From Kaistia dalseonensis (GTDB taxonomy: Bacteria; Pseudomonadota; Alphaproteobacteria; Rhizobiales; Kaistiaceae), in assembly GCF_030814715.1 (NCBI RefSeq), contig NZ_JAUSVO010000005.1, positions 248,001-312,000 on the forward strand: a DNA stretch of 64,000 bases, read 5' to 3'. The position numbers and the translations under genes were made by a program. The notes beneath the pieces are model-generated. The model was given only the letters and a program-made list of their open reading frames with translations, searched no databases and had not been told where the DNA came from. Shown here piece by piece: positions 53,924 to 63,385 of the stretch; the stretch's first letter is position 1; the number at the start of each line of letters is the position of its first letter.

Positions 53924-54597
53924 GCGTCGATCTCTGCCACAGGCTGCGGCAGCATCGCCGCCATGGTCGCAACCACACGGTCGGCGCCGGCCGACGACAG
54001 CAGGCCATGCCCGTCGCGCCCGCCATAATGGCTGCCACCGACGAAGCCCCAGACCGTCATGCCCGCCGCCTTTCCGGCCGTGACGCCGCTGACGCTGTCC
54101 TCGATGACGAGCGTGCGCGCCGGCGCCACGCCCATCTCGGCCGAGGCCTTGAGGAAGAGATCCGGCGCCGGCTTGCCACGCGCAACCATGGCCGCATTGA
54201 AGATCCGCCCTTCGAAGAACGCGGAAAAGCCGGTCAGGCCGAGCGAGATATCGATCCGCTCGGCATCCGAGGACGACGCCAGGCAATAGGGCCGCCGCAT
54301 CGACTGCAACAAGGCCCCTGCCCCCTCGATCGCGCGCAGTTCCGCGCGGTAGCGGCGGAACATCTCCGCCCGCAACGCGTCAACGAAAGCGGCGGACATG
54401 GGCTGGCCAGTCTGGCGCTGGAAATCATCCCGGACGATCGCAAAGCTCCGCCCGAGATAGCGCTCGATCACGTCGGCCGTGGACATGGCGATACCGTGCC
54501 GGGTGAGCATCTCGGCGAGGCAGCCACAGCTCAGGATCTCGCTGTCAATCAGGACGCCGTCGAGATCGAAGATGACCAGATCGAAATCCGAAATCAT
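53920..54597 (-). CDS. HAD-superfamily phosphatase (beta-phosphoglucomutase/GPP-like)
   Basis: 225 residues. Motif I DLDGVLIDSE at 10-19 with both aspartates, motif II in CLASSSDAERI near 105, motif III lysine in ARGKPAPD near 140 and motif IV EDSVSGVTAGKAAGM near 161. It dephosphorylates a small sugar or polyol phosphate. Coupled to the SorC gene; similar HAD-SorC pairs head smo-type loci in rhizobia as far as I recall. The gene is first in the unit. Confidence 0.9.
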   Translation of the reverse strand: MISDFDLVIFDLDGVLIDSEILSCGCLAEMLTRHGIAMSTADVIERYLGRSFAIVRDDFQRQTGQPMSAAFVDALRAEMFRRYRAELRAIEGAGALLQSMRRPYCLASSSDAERIDISLGLTGFSAFFEGRIFNAAMVARGKPAPDLFLKASAEMGVAPARTLVIEDSVSGVTAGKAAGMTVWGFVGGSHYGGRDGHGLLSSAGADRVVATMAAMLPQPVAEIDA

Positions 54598-54700
54598 GAT
54601 GCTGCTCGCTTCCCTCGCGCCTGGAGCGCGCCCTAGCAGATCATTCTTTCACATGCAGAGCAAATATTCAGCCATGAACTGCAAATGGCCGTGCGCGCGA

Positions 54701-54916
54701 TCATCGCTTCGCACGGCCGCTGGCGCCACCCTGTTCGATGAAGCGATCGGCGTCGAGGTCCTTTTCGTCCTTACCCTTGTGCTCCGTCTTCACGGTCTCC
54801 TTGGCCTGCGGACGCGGGGACGGCTTGGACTTGTCACCCTGAATGTCGCTCGGGCGCTCGGTATTGCCAAAGCTGCTATTGCCGCCGCTGCGGGCCTGTT
54901 CGTAATTCGTGGTCAT
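54701..54916 (-). CDS. Small hydrophilic protein, unknown function
   Basis: 71 residues (MTTNYEQARSGGNSS onward) with many K, D, E and P and no cysteine or hydrophobic stretch, so probably disordered. CAGGAGG lies 7 nt before the ATG at 54916, which argues for real translation from this codon rather than the ATG at 54982. A near match to an EcfG promoter lies 35 bp upstream. I do not recognise the family; a stress-related role is inference. Confidence 0.65.
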   Translation of the reverse strand: MTTNYEQARSGGNSSFGNTERPSDIQGDKSKPSPRPQAKETVKTEHKGKDEKDLDADRFIEQGGASGRAKR

Positions 54917-54950
54917 GATTGGTCCTCCTGTCCGCCCCCTCAGGAAGTCC

Positions 54951-54975
54951 AACATCGGGTGAGCGATCAGGTTCC
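54951..54975 (-). promoter_or_regulatory. Candidate EcfG-type promoter for the small hydrophilic protein
   Basis: On the minus strand GGAAC (54975-54971) and TGTT (54954-54951) are 16 nt apart, one mismatch from GGAAC-N16-CGTT, at a sensible distance from the start at 54916. Confidence 0.4.
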
Positions 54976-55108
54976 GGGCCAAGGTCCCAGAAAAGCGTGC
55001 GGACGCCGCTGCGCCCGTGGCGTCATCAGCGGCACGAGCGCCTGGATGAACAAAAGGACCGGTCCGACCACACCGATGCCGTCGAGGCTCGGATGACCGG
55101 GCGATGCC

Positions 55109-55462
55109 TTATTGCGATGTCGTGGCGAGCGCGCCAGCTTCGGCGACCTCCGGCTCGATCACGGGCTTGAGGCCTCCGCGCAACGCTCGCGCGGCGCTCG
55201 CATCGATACCGGCGGCACTGACCTCCGTCGAATGCGGCACGCGGGACCATGCGACCTGCGGGGCGGCTGTGCCCGAAGGGACCGCTCCACCACGCTTGAG
55301 CGCAGCGCTGCTCCCGTCGACGGGAACGTCGGCGCCATTGGCCGGCGTCATGTCGCGCGCCATGGCGCAAGGCGCAGCGATGATGAGTCCGAAGGCCAGC
55401 AGCGCTGTTGCCCGCGCGGGATTGCTGCAGATGCTTGGAACCATCGAGCGGATGCGGCTCAT
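55109..55462 (-). CDS. Small exported protein, unknown function
   Basis: 117 residues. A long signal peptide is visible: basic MSRIRS, hydrophobic ATALLAFGLIIAAP, and cleavage near CAMA at 35. The mature part is about 80 residues, without cysteines, repeats or a domain I recognise. GGAGG lies 8 nt before the ATG at 55462; the longer frame upstream is not supported. It stands alone in a non-catabolic stretch. Confidence 0.6.
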   Translation of the reverse strand: MSRIRSMVPSICSNPARATALLAFGLIIAAPCAMARDMTPANGADVPVDGSSAALKRGGAVPSGTAAPQVAWSRVPHSTEVSAAGIDASAARALRGGLKPVIEPEVAEAGALATTSQ

Positions 55463-55913
55463 GTCTTCATCCTCCAGTAGATCCGGCTTATCCGTGAAGT
55501 TGACGTGCAAAGAACCTCGAGATCGGAATCGCCTCCGATCACCCCCAAGTTCAACGTGAAATTTCTGACAGGCAGATTGGCTCTGCGTCCCAATATTGAT
55601 CCGGGCACGAGCCACCAATGACAACATTGCATGCAATATTTATTTGAGTCAAATGGATTGTATGCAATTCTCAAAGACTTAGAACGATCAATATCGCGTA
55701 TTACATTATTATTTCAGTCATGTTTATGCTGCACTGCATTGTCTTCGAGCAGGTCTGCTTTGCGGCTGCGTTCGCCAGCATGTCATCGGAAGGCGCCTGT
55801 TGAGGGCGAACGCGACTGACGCTTGTCGCCTTGGGACACCTCGTGCTTTAGGCTAAGCCCACTAGACGAGACCGTCGGATCACGACGGACTGCAGATCCG
55901 AGGGATGGAAGTC
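55463..55913. promoter_or_regulatory. AT-rich upstream region of the FGGY kinase operon
   Basis: 451 bp without a gene, markedly AT-rich between 55560 and 55740. It carries two palindromes 31 bp apart, ATTGCATGCAAT (55626-55637, perfect) and ATTGTATGCAAT (55657-55668, one base off). They are candidate operators for the kinase operon. The lower GC content may just reflect a large promoter region or an older insertion. Confidence 0.5.
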
Positions 55914-57590
55914 ATGGCGTTCTTCATCGGTGTCGACGTTGGGACGGGCAGCGCGCGCGCAGGCGTGTTCGATGATCGCGGACATCTCCTCGCCTCGGCG
56001 AAACGGCCGATCGCGATCTGGCACGCGCCCGGCGACATGGTCGAGCAATCCTCGGACGACATCTGGAACGCCGTCGTGGCTTCCGTGCGCGAAGCCGTCG
56101 CGCGGTCCGGCGTCCGGGCCGAGGATGTCGCCGGTATCGGTTTCGACGCAACCTGCTCTCTGGTGCTGATCGGCGCGAATGGAGCACCGGTTCCGGCGGG
56201 CCCTTCCGGCGATCCGGCGCGCAATATCATCGTCTGGATGGACCATCGCGCCACGGACCAGACGCGGCGGATCAACGAGACCGGCCATCGCGTCCTCGCC
56301 TATGTCGGCGGCGCGGTCTCGCCCGAAATGGAAACGCCGAAGCTGCTCTGGCTCGCCGAGCACTTGCCGCAGAGCTTCGCCGCGGCGGAGCATTTCTTCG
56401 ATCTCTCCGATTTCCTGACCTGGCGGGCGAGCGGAAGCCTCGATCGCTCGATCTGCACGCTGACGTGCAAATGGACCTATCTCGCCCATGAGCAGAGCTG
56501 GGACGAAGGCTACTTCCGGATGATCGGTCTCGGCCCGTTGGCCGATGAAGGCTTTGAACGCATCGGCACACGCGTCGTCGAGCCCGGTACGCCCCTCGGT
56601 GCAGGCCTCACGCCGGAAGCCGCCGCCGAATTCGGCCTGCTGCCGGGAACGGCCGTCGCGGCCGCCCTGATCGATGCGCATGCCGGCGGCGTCGGATCGA
56701 TCGGCGCGCGTGACATGGCAGGCGAGCCCACCGATCCCACCCGTCAGCTGGCCTATATCTTCGGTACGTCGGCCTGTGCCATGGCGACGGCCGTCGAGCC
56801 CAATTTCACGCCCGGTGTCTGGGGCCCGTACTTCTCGGCCATGCTGCCCGGCCTCTGGCTGCTCGAAGGCGGACAATCGGCGGCCGGCGCCGCGATCGAC
56901 CATCTCGTCGACCTGCATCCCGCCACGCCTGCGGCGCGCATCGAGGCCAAGGAGGCCGGGATTTCCCTGCTCGCGCTGCTTGAAAAGCGCGTGACCGCGC
57001 GCGCGGCGACTTCCGAGGCGACGGCAAGGCTCGCATTCGATCTTCACATCGTGCCTGAATTCCTCGGCAATCGCTCGCCCAAGGCCGACCCGGCGGCGCG
57101 CGCCGTGATCGACGGCCTCGACCTGAACGATGATCTGGATAGCCTCGCCAAGCTCTATCTTGCGGGCCTCTGCGGCCTCGGCTACGGCGCGCGGCAGATC
57201 GTCGAGGCGCTCGCGATCCAGGGCATGGAAATCGACGCCATCGTCCTGAGCGGTGGTGCGGGTCAGAGCCCGCTCGTGCGCCAGGTGCTGGCCGATGCGA
57301 CCGGCCTCGACGTGGTGGTGCCGCAGACGGCTGAGCCGGTGCTGCTCGGGGCGGCGATCCTGGGCGCGGTGGCTGCCTCGGCGTTCGCCTCGATACCCGA
57401 AGCGATCGATAGCATGTCGCGGCTCGGCGTCGTGCACGAGCCAGCGAAGGGCGCGGCAAAGCGCATCCACGACGCCAAATACGAGATCTTCCTCCAGATG
57501 CAGGAGCTCGATCGCCGCGCGCGGGCGCTGATGGGCGATGCGCTCGCGGCAGATGTGGATCAGGCCGACATCACACGCCAGGACGCTTGA
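55914..57590 (+). CDS. FGGY-family pentulose kinase (D-ribulokinase type)
   Basis: 558 residues. The N-terminal ATPase lobe starts FFIGVDVGTGSARAGVFD at 3-20; GFDATCSLVLI near 75 and the metal/phosphate segment WMDHRATDQ near 108 follow; the C-terminal lobe has VLSGGAGQSPLVRQVLAD near 445. Length and DATCS pattern fit ribulose kinases rather than xylulokinase or glycerol kinase. It phosphorylates a ketose, possibly the one made by the polyol dehydrogenase at 47575. ATG at 55914 is preferred; one at 55905 is in frame. Confidence 0.9.
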   Translation: MAFFIGVDVGTGSARAGVFDDRGHLLASAKRPIAIWHAPGDMVEQSSDDIWNAVVASVREAVARSGVRAEDVAGIGFDATCSLVLIGANGAPVPAGPSGDPARNIIVWMDHRATDQTRRINETGHRVLAYVGGAVSPEMETPKLLWLAEHLPQSFAAAEHFFDLSDFLTWRASGSLDRSICTLTCKWTYLAHEQSWDEGYFRMIGLGPLADEGFERIGTRVVEPGTPLGAGLTPEAAAEFGLLPGTAVAAALIDAHAGGVGSIGARDMAGEPTDPTRQLAYIFGTSACAMATAVEPNFTPGVWGPYFSAMLPGLWLLEGGQSAAGAAIDHLVDLHPATPAARIEAKEAGISLLALLEKRVTARAATSEATARLAFDLHIVPEFLGNRSPKADPAARAVIDGLDLNDDLDSLAKLYLAGLCGLGYGARQIVEALAIQGMEIDAIVLSGGAGQSPLVRQVLADATGLDVVVPQTAEPVLLGAAILGAVAASAFASIPEAIDSMSRLGVVHEPAKGAAKRIHDAKYEIFLQMQELDRRARALMGDALAADVDQADITRQDA

Positions 57591-57647
57591 CTCGACGGCA
57601 CGCGCGCGTCCTCCTCGTCTCCACGATCCAGCCGGGACTTCAACAGC

Positions 57648-58757
57648 ATGAGCAAGACCTTCGCCTTTGTCGGCAGCCTCAATCGCGCCATGCCCGACAT
57701 GCCGCCCGCCCATGGCGACGGCATTTCCGTCTATTCATTCGACGAGGCGAGCGGCGCTCTGGCGCTGGTCAAGACCTTCGATGGCATCGACAATCCGACC
57801 TTTCTCGCCATCGACGCCGAGAAGCGCAGGCTCTATGCGAGCACGGAATGGGCTGGACGAAATGAAGGTCTCGCCGTCGCGCTCGCGATCGATCCGGAGA
57901 CGGCGTCGCTCTCCCACATCAACATGCAGCCGACGCTGGGCAGCGTAACCTGCCACCTCTCCTTCGATCGCGACGGCGCCTATCTCTTCGCGTCGAACTA
58001 TACGGTCGCCGATCTGGGTGCAAAGCCGGGCGCGGCCGTTGCGGCCTATCCGCTGCGCGCCGATGGCAGCATCGCGCCGCCCGTCGCCTCTGTCGCGCAT
58101 GAAGGCGCCGACGCGGTTCTGCCGGTCGAGACGCGCTCCCATGCCCATTCGGCGATCGTCTCGCCGGATAATCGCTATCTGATGGTCTGCGACCTCGGTC
58201 TCGACCGGGTGATGAGCTATGCGCTGCCGCCGGAAGAGGGAAAGCTGGCACTGGCCCCGGCTCCCTTCGTGGCGCTACCCGCCGGCAGCGGCCCGCGGCA
58301 TCTGACGTTCCATCCGAATGGCCGCACCGCCTATGTGATCAATGAGCTCAACAACACCATGTCCGTGCTCGGCTATGACGCCGAGACGGGCGGGCTGACG
58401 CTCGAGCAGACGATCTCGACCTTGCCGGCGGATTTCTCCGGCACCAGCTATTGCGCCGAGCTCGCGCTCAGCCCCGATGGACGTTTTCTCTACGGCTCCA
58501 ATCGCGGCCATCACAGCCTGGTGCGCTTCGTCATCGATGGCGAAGGCCGGCTGAGCCTGCCCGCCTGGACATCGACCGGCGGCGCATGGCCGCGCAATTT
58601 CACCTTCGATCCGTCGGGCCGCTTCGTGCTGGTAGCGAACCAGCATGGCGACAACATCGTCGTCTTCCGCTACGACCCGGTCACCGGCGCACTGAACGAC
58701 ATTGGCGAGGCGGTGCAGACCGGCACGCCGATGCGGATCGTATTTGGCCGGTTCTGA
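57648..58757 (+). CDS. Beta-propeller lactonase (6-phosphogluconolactonase-like)
   Basis: 369 residues of the seven-bladed lactonase family. Repeats such as GPRHLTFHPNGRTAYVINEL near 207-226 and WPRNFTFDPSGRFVLVANQ near 305-323, plus SHAHSAIVSPDNRYL near 160, are typical. It opens a sugar lactone, perhaps a pentonolactone rather than phosphogluconolactone given the pentulose kinase 57 bp upstream. No signal peptide, so cytoplasmic. Confidence 0.88.
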   Translation: MSKTFAFVGSLNRAMPDMPPAHGDGISVYSFDEASGALALVKTFDGIDNPTFLAIDAEKRRLYASTEWAGRNEGLAVALAIDPETASLSHINMQPTLGSVTCHLSFDRDGAYLFASNYTVADLGAKPGAAVAAYPLRADGSIAPPVASVAHEGADAVLPVETRSHAHSAIVSPDNRYLMVCDLGLDRVMSYALPPEEGKLALAPAPFVALPAGSGPRHLTFHPNGRTAYVINELNNTMSVLGYDAETGGLTLEQTISTLPADFSGTSYCAELALSPDGRFLYGSNRGHHSLVRFVIDGEGRLSLPAWTSTGGAWPRNFTFDPSGRFVLVANQHGDNIVVFRYDPVTGALNDIGEAVQTGTPMRIVFGRF

Positions 58758-58936
58758 GCCAGGGTTGGCGAGGGAGTCGGTTTCAACTCCATTTGGGAAA
58801 GCCTCTGCCGGCGACCGCTCCGGCCGTGACGGACCAGGCTTGGTTTGGAGCAAGCCTCCGGCAGAGCTCTGCTGAAATCAAACCGTCATGAGCCAAGCCT
58901 AAACGGGGCCGCACTTCACCAGACAGGCACCCCATC

Positions 58937-59767
58937 ATGGCATTTCTCGATCGCGCCCCCTTTGATCCGGCCAAGGCCGCGCCCACGGAACGCACGCGGC
59001 ACATGCTCGACGCGGCGCTCGCCGGCGCGGCGGCAATCGCCGCCGGGCGCGAGCGCGTCGAAGGCGCGGCGCTGACCCTGAAAGGCCAGCGCGATTTCCA
59101 GACGCAATCGGATGTCGCCTCGGAGCGCGCCATCACCGCGCATCTGACCGCGATCTTCCCGGATCACGGCCTCCAGGGCGAGGAAGAGACGGATATCGAC
59201 GGCACCGCCGGCCGCTTCCTGATCGATCCCATTGACGGGACGACCAATTTCGCCTGGGGCCTGCCCTTTTTCGGCATCTGCATTGCCCTGGTCGAGGATG
59301 GCGAGACCGTCGCGGGCGTGGTGTACGACCCCTCGCTGGAAGAAGCCTTCGTCGCCGAACGCGGCCTCGGCGCCTTCGTCAATGGACGGCGGCTCGCCAT
59401 CAACCGGACATTGACGCCGGACGAAGCGGTGATCGGCGCCAGCCTGCCCGTGCCGGGACAGGTCAAGACCGTGCCGGTCGAGGATTATCACCGGGCGCTG
59501 CGCGCCATCATGGACCGCGCCTCCGGCATGCGCCGCCTGGGCTCGGCCGCGCTCAGCCTCTGCTATGTCGCGGCCGGGCGGCACGACGCCTTCTTCGAGG
59601 ACGGACTGAGCCCGCACGACTATGCCGCCGCGGCGCTGATCGCGAGCGAAGCCGGCGCCATCGTCAGCGGCTTCGACGGCGCACCGATCCCCGCATCAGG
59701 CGCGGTGCTCGCGTCCAACGCCTCGCTTCATCCCTGGCTCGTCGAATTGCTCTCGAACAGGGCCTGA
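58937..59767 (+). CDS. Inositol monophosphatase family protein
   Basis: 276 residues. The metal-binding signature is LIDPIDGTTNFAWGLPFFG near 94-112, the first glutamates are in LQGEEE near 74-79, and the third metal aspartate is in GLSPHDYAAAALI near 228. Members remove phosphate from myo-inositol 1-phosphate, histidinol phosphate or similar compounds. It overlaps the glycerophosphodiesterase gene tail to tail by 40 bp, and the pairing suggests breakdown of glycerophosphoinositol-like compounds; other phosphate esters are possible. Confidence 0.88.
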   Translation: MAFLDRAPFDPAKAAPTERTRHMLDAALAGAAAIAAGRERVEGAALTLKGQRDFQTQSDVASERAITAHLTAIFPDHGLQGEEETDIDGTAGRFLIDPIDGTTNFAWGLPFFGICIALVEDGETVAGVVYDPSLEEAFVAERGLGAFVNGRRLAINRTLTPDEAVIGASLPVPGQVKTVPVEDYHRALRAIMDRASGMRRLGSAALSLCYVAAGRHDAFFEDGLSPHDYAAAALIASEAGAIVSGFDGAPIPASGAVLASNASLHPWLVELLSNRA

Positions 59768-60579
59768 AGCACGCCCGGCTCGTCGGTCGTGATCTGATCG
59801 GCGCGCAGCGCGACGAGGCGGCGGAGCGTCGCCTCGGCACGGGGATGGTCGGCATTCAGCGTATAGGCGTCGATGCGCTTTCCCGCCTTGTGGAAGTCCT
59901 CGATGATATCGAGCCCCATCGCGTCGCAATGCAGGACGATGCGATAGTCGAGATAGATCATCGAGGCTTCAGGCGCCCGGGCGAGCGCGCTCTCGACAAA
60001 GGCGTGGACGTCATTGACATTACGAAGCCGGCTTATCGTCTTGTCATCGCAGGGATCAAAGCCGATGGCGAGACCCGAGACATCGGCGCCGAGCCGCGTC
60101 ACGGCCAGCCAGTCGCCGCCGCTGAGGATGAAGCGATGGGCGACCGGCGCGATCAGCGCCTTGAACGCCGCGGCCGTCTCCGCGTCGAGAACGGCATCGT
60201 CCTCCTTCAGGTCCAACTGGATCACGGCGCCATCCGCCCCGTCGGCGGCGGCAAGATGAGCGAGGTCGTCGAGCAGCAGCACGCGCTCCTCGGACGGGTC
60301 GCCATTCTTCTCGCGCATGGTCAGTCCGCGCAATTCCGCGACGCTCGCCGCACCGACCGGGCCATGCCCCGTGGTCTCGCGGTCGAGATCGTCGTCATGG
60401 AGCACGGCAAAGCCGTGTTCGCCATGGCGACGGAGATCGACCTCCATCGAGGCGCCGAGCGCCAGCCCCTCGGCGAGGCGGCGCGGCGTGAACGGGATAT
60501 CGGCGCGCTCGCGCTGCAGGCGGTGCCATTTGAGCCAGGTGCGATGACCGTCACTGTCGATCGCGATGCCGTCAGCCAT
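59728..60579 (-). CDS. Glycerophosphodiester phosphodiesterase family protein
   Basis: 283 residues. The catalytic region has the metal-binding EVDLRRHGEHGFAVLHDDDLDR near 46-67 (family pattern ExDxxxTxDxxxVVxHD). The first motif, usually AHRG near the N-terminus, reads KWHRLQRE near 17-24, so the histidine and arginine remain but the glycine is lost. It would cleave glycerol-3-phosphate from a glycerophosphodiester. No signal peptide, so it acts after uptake. It is the last gene of the ABC operon, 20 bp after the ATPase gene. Confidence 0.87.
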   Translation of the reverse strand: MADGIAIDSDGHRTWLKWHRLQRERADIPFTPRRLAEGLALGASMEVDLRRHGEHGFAVLHDDDLDRETTGHGPVGAASVAELRGLTMREKNGDPSEERVLLLDDLAHLAAADGADGAVIQLDLKEDDAVLDAETAAAFKALIAPVAHRFILSGGDWLAVTRLGADVSGLAIGFDPCDDKTISRLRNVNDVHAFVESALARAPEASMIYLDYRIVLHCDAMGLDIIEDFHKAGKRIDAYTLNADHPRAEATLRRLVALRADQITTDEPGVLQALFESNSTSQG

Positions 60580-60599
60580 GTTGCAAGGTCCTTGTTGGT

Positions 60600-61682
60600 T
60601 CAGGCGGCGATCGGGATGGCGGCCGGCCGGGCCGTTCCATCCGCGCCGAAAAGGATCAGATGCTCCGGGCGCAATGCGAGCGTATCGCCGACGGCGATGC
60701 GCCGTCCCTTGCCGATCTGGGCCTTCAGCACCAGCCCGGCATCAATGCGGATATCGGCCATGCGGAACGCGCCGAGATCGATGATGCGCTCGACCACGCC
60801 GGCGACGCTGCCAGCGCTGCCCACCTCGACCAGGCTGAAATCCTCCGGACGCACAGCGAGCGTGACCGGGCCTTCCGGCGCGTCGACCGCGATCGCGATC
60901 GGGCCGAGCCGGGCGGCCCCGCCTTGGACGCGGGTCTCGATCATGTTCATCGTGCCGATGAAGCCCGCGACGAAGCGCGTGCCCGGACGACCATAGATGC
61001 TGTCCGGCGTGCCGATCTGCTCGATGCGGCCGGCATTCATGACGACGATCCGGTCCGCGAGCGTCAGCGCCTCTTCCTGGTCGTGCGTCACGAACACGGT
61101 CGTGAGGCCGAGCCGGCGCTGGATCGTCCGCACCTCCTCGCGCAGGCGCACGCGCAGATGCGCATCGAGCGCCGAGAAGGGTTCGTCCATCAACAGGATC
61201 TTCGGTTCCAGCACGACACAGCGCGCGATCGCGACACGCTGCTGCTGGCCACCGGAAAGCTGCCCGGGATGGCGATGCTCGAAGCCCTTGAGACCGACAA
61301 GCTCGAGCACTTCGGCGACCTTCTGGTTCACCGTCGCGCGCGGCAGATGGCGCAGCTTGAGACCGAAGGCGATGTTTTGCGCGACCGTCATGTGCGACCA
61401 GAGCGCATGGCCCTGGAACACCATGCCGGTCGGCCGGCGGTTCGGCGGCAGCGTGCCGACATCCTCGCCATCAATGGCGATGCGGCCTGCGCTCGGCATT
61501 TCGAAGCCGGCGACCATGCGCAGCACGGTCGACTTGCCGCAGCCGGACGGACCGAGCAGGCAGACCAGTTCGCCAGTCGGAATCGAGAGGGAGACATCGT
61601 CGACGGCGACGGACGGGCCGAAGCGCTTGACGATATGGTCGATGGAAAGCTTGTCCAAGGTGGACCTCGTTTGATCCCTCAT
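60600..61682 (-). CDS. ABC transporter ATP-binding protein (PotA/FbpC/UgpC type)
   Basis: 360 residues. Walker [10 protein letters not shown] near 44-52, signature LSGGQQQR near 141, Walker B ILLMDEPFSALD near 161, switch histidine FVTHDQEEA near 194, and a C-terminal TOBE-like domain from about 270. The ATG at 61682 overlaps the permease stop (ATGA) and has AGGAGG upstream. It powers import by the two preceding permeases; the terminal phosphodiesterase gene suggests an organophosphate substrate. Confidence 0.92.
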   Translation of the reverse strand: MRDQTRSTLDKLSIDHIVKRFGPSVAVDDVSLSIPTGELVCLLGPSGCGKSTVLRMVAGFEMPSAGRIAIDGEDVGTLPPNRRPTGMVFQGHALWSHMTVAQNIAFGLKLRHLPRATVNQKVAEVLELVGLKGFEHRHPGQLSGGQQQRVAIARCVVLEPKILLMDEPFSALDAHLRVRLREEVRTIQRRLGLTTVFVTHDQEEALTLADRIVVMNAGRIEQIGTPDSIYGRPGTRFVAGFIGTMNMIETRVQGGAARLGPIAIAVDAPEGPVTLAVRPEDFSLVEVGSAGSVAGVVERIIDLGAFRMADIRIDAGLVLKAQIGKGRRIAVGDTLALRPEHLILFGADGTARPAAIPIAA

Positions 61683-62500
61683 GCGCCGACACCTCCTGCA
61701 ATGGTGCGAGCGTTCAGGATCTTGCGCGCGAAGAGAAGGGCGATGAAGGACGGCACCCAGAGCAGCACCGACAGGACCGCGCCATACTGGACGACGATCT
61801 GGTTGTTGATGAGCGAGATCATCAGGACCGGCATGGTGCGGATATTGGGCGCGCCGATCAGGAAGGCCCCTTCGGTCTCATAGAAGGTGCCGACGAAGGT
61901 GAGCAGCAGAGCCGCGGCGATTGCGGGGCCGGCCTGGGGCAGCGTTACCGAGACGAAGGTCCGGATCGGGCCGGCGCCGACGTCGCGCGCGGCCTCTTCG
62001 AGGCGGATATCGACATTCTGGAACGCACCCACGGGAATCCAGATCATCAACAAGAGTGTGTTGACGAGTTGCACCACCACCACGCCCGTGAAGGTCCCGA
62101 CGAGACCGAGGGAAAAGAAGATCGTGGCAATCGCGATATAGAGGCCGAATTTCGGAAAGGCCTGGATCGTCAGGAACGAGAGGAGCAGCAAGGACTTGCC
62201 GGGAAACTCGAGCCGCGCGAAGGCATAGGCCGCCGGCAGGCAGATGATCGCCGAAAGTCCCGTGACGATCACGGAGAGCAGCAGCGACGTCCGGAACGCC
62301 TCCCAGACATCGGCCCGGCCCAGCATCATGCCCCAGAAGCGAAAGCCCCATTGCGTCGGCAGGATCGAGGGATAGCGCCAGACCTCGGCGAAGGCCCAGA
62401 GGAAGACGCCGGCGATCGGCAGCACGATGAAACCGACCAGGAGCAGCGTGATGAGCGCGCCGGGAAGCTCATGTACCATCTTGCGGAGGATCGCGCTCAA
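61679..62500 (-). CDS. ABC transporter permease (PotC-like)
   Basis: 273 residues, six membrane helices. The coupling loop is EEAARDVGAGPIRTFVSVTLP near 184-204. Starts at the ATGA junction with the previous permease. The class is shared by spermidine, iron, thiamine and aminoethylphosphonate importers, so it does not itself define the substrate. Confidence 0.9.
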   Translation of the reverse strand: MSAILRKMVHELPGALITLLLVGFIVLPIAGVFLWAFAEVWRYPSILPTQWGFRFWGMMLGRADVWEAFRTSLLLSVIVTGLSAIICLPAAYAFARLEFPGKSLLLLSFLTIQAFPKFGLYIAIATIFFSLGLVGTFTGVVVVQLVNTLLLMIWIPVGAFQNVDIRLEEAARDVGAGPIRTFVSVTLPQAGPAIAAALLLTFVGTFYETEGAFLIGAPNIRTMPVLMISLINNQIVVQYGAVLSVLLWVPSFIALLFARKILNARTIAGGVGA

Positions 62501-63375
62501 CGGCCCGCCCTCCGGTTCGCGATGATGGTGCGGACATAGATCACGCCGGCGACCGAGCAGCAGAGGAAGGTGATCATGGCCTGCGTCGCCGCCTGCACGG
62601 GATCCTGCAGATCGCCGAAAGTGCGCTGCATATAGACGCCCATCGATTCAGGTGAGGCGGGGCCGAGCAGATAGGGCTGCGTGAAGGCGCCGAAGATCCG
62701 CAGGAATTCGAGCGAAAGCGCCACGATGATCGAATTCCTGATCAGCGGCAGGATGATGAAGACGAGGATGCGGAGCGGACCGGCGCCGACATCGCGCGCC
62801 GCATCGATCGCCGCCTGCGGCACCTGCGACAGGCCCGAGACGAGGACGAGCAGCGTCAGCGGAATTCCCTCCCAGAGCAGGCCGATCACCGGTCCCCATG
62901 TGGTCAGATAGGGCGTGCGGTAGCCATGCAACCCGGCGGCATCGAGCAGCGATTGCAGCGTGCCGTTCGGCCCGATGAAGCGGATCAGCGCATAGGCGAC
63001 GATGATGCCCGGCACGAAGAGCGGGAAGGTCGCGATCGCCTGTACGAAGGCGGGAAGCCGGCCGAAGGAAAAGCGCAGATAGAGCGCGAGCGGCAGGCAG
63101 ACCAGGAAGAGCAGCGCCACGGTCGTCGTTGTGAACCAGGCGGTGAAGCGCAGGTTGCGCAGGCTCTGATCATCGGAAAAGAAGCGCGCATAATTGGCGA
63201 GCGAGAACCTGCCGGCGCCCGCGACATCGACATTGAGCGTCGTCGAGAGCGACGACAGGATCGGATAGATGACGAGCGCCACCACGAGGATGACCGGGGC
63301 GGCGACGAGCAGGAGCCCGACGGGAAACCGTCGGGCCCGCTTTTGCCGGCCGAGCGGGGCCGAGAGAGATGTCAT
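62497..63375 (-). CDS. ABC transporter permease (PotB-like)
   Basis: 292 residues, six membrane helices after a basic N-terminus (RQKRARRFP). The coupling loop is DAARDVGAGPLRILVFIILP near 188-207. It starts 10 bp after the binding-protein stop and pairs with the next permease. Confidence 0.9.
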   Translation of the reverse strand: MTSLSAPLGRQKRARRFPVGLLLVAAPVILVVALVIYPILSSLSTTLNVDVAGAGRFSLANYARFFSDDQSLRNLRFTAWFTTTTVALLFLVCLPLALYLRFSFGRLPAFVQAIATFPLFVPGIIVAYALIRFIGPNGTLQSLLDAAGLHGYRTPYLTTWGPVIGLLWEGIPLTLLVLVSGLSQVPQAAIDAARDVGAGPLRILVFIILPLIRNSIIVALSLEFLRIFGAFTQPYLLGPASPESMGVYMQRTFGDLQDPVQAATQAMITFLCCSVAGVIYVRTIIANRRAGR

Positions 63376-63385
63376 CGAGGCGCGA

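Noticed and set aside
55848-57713. 621-codon minus-strand open frame
   Set aside because: Complete overlap with the well-supported FGGY kinase on the other strand; no motif of its own.
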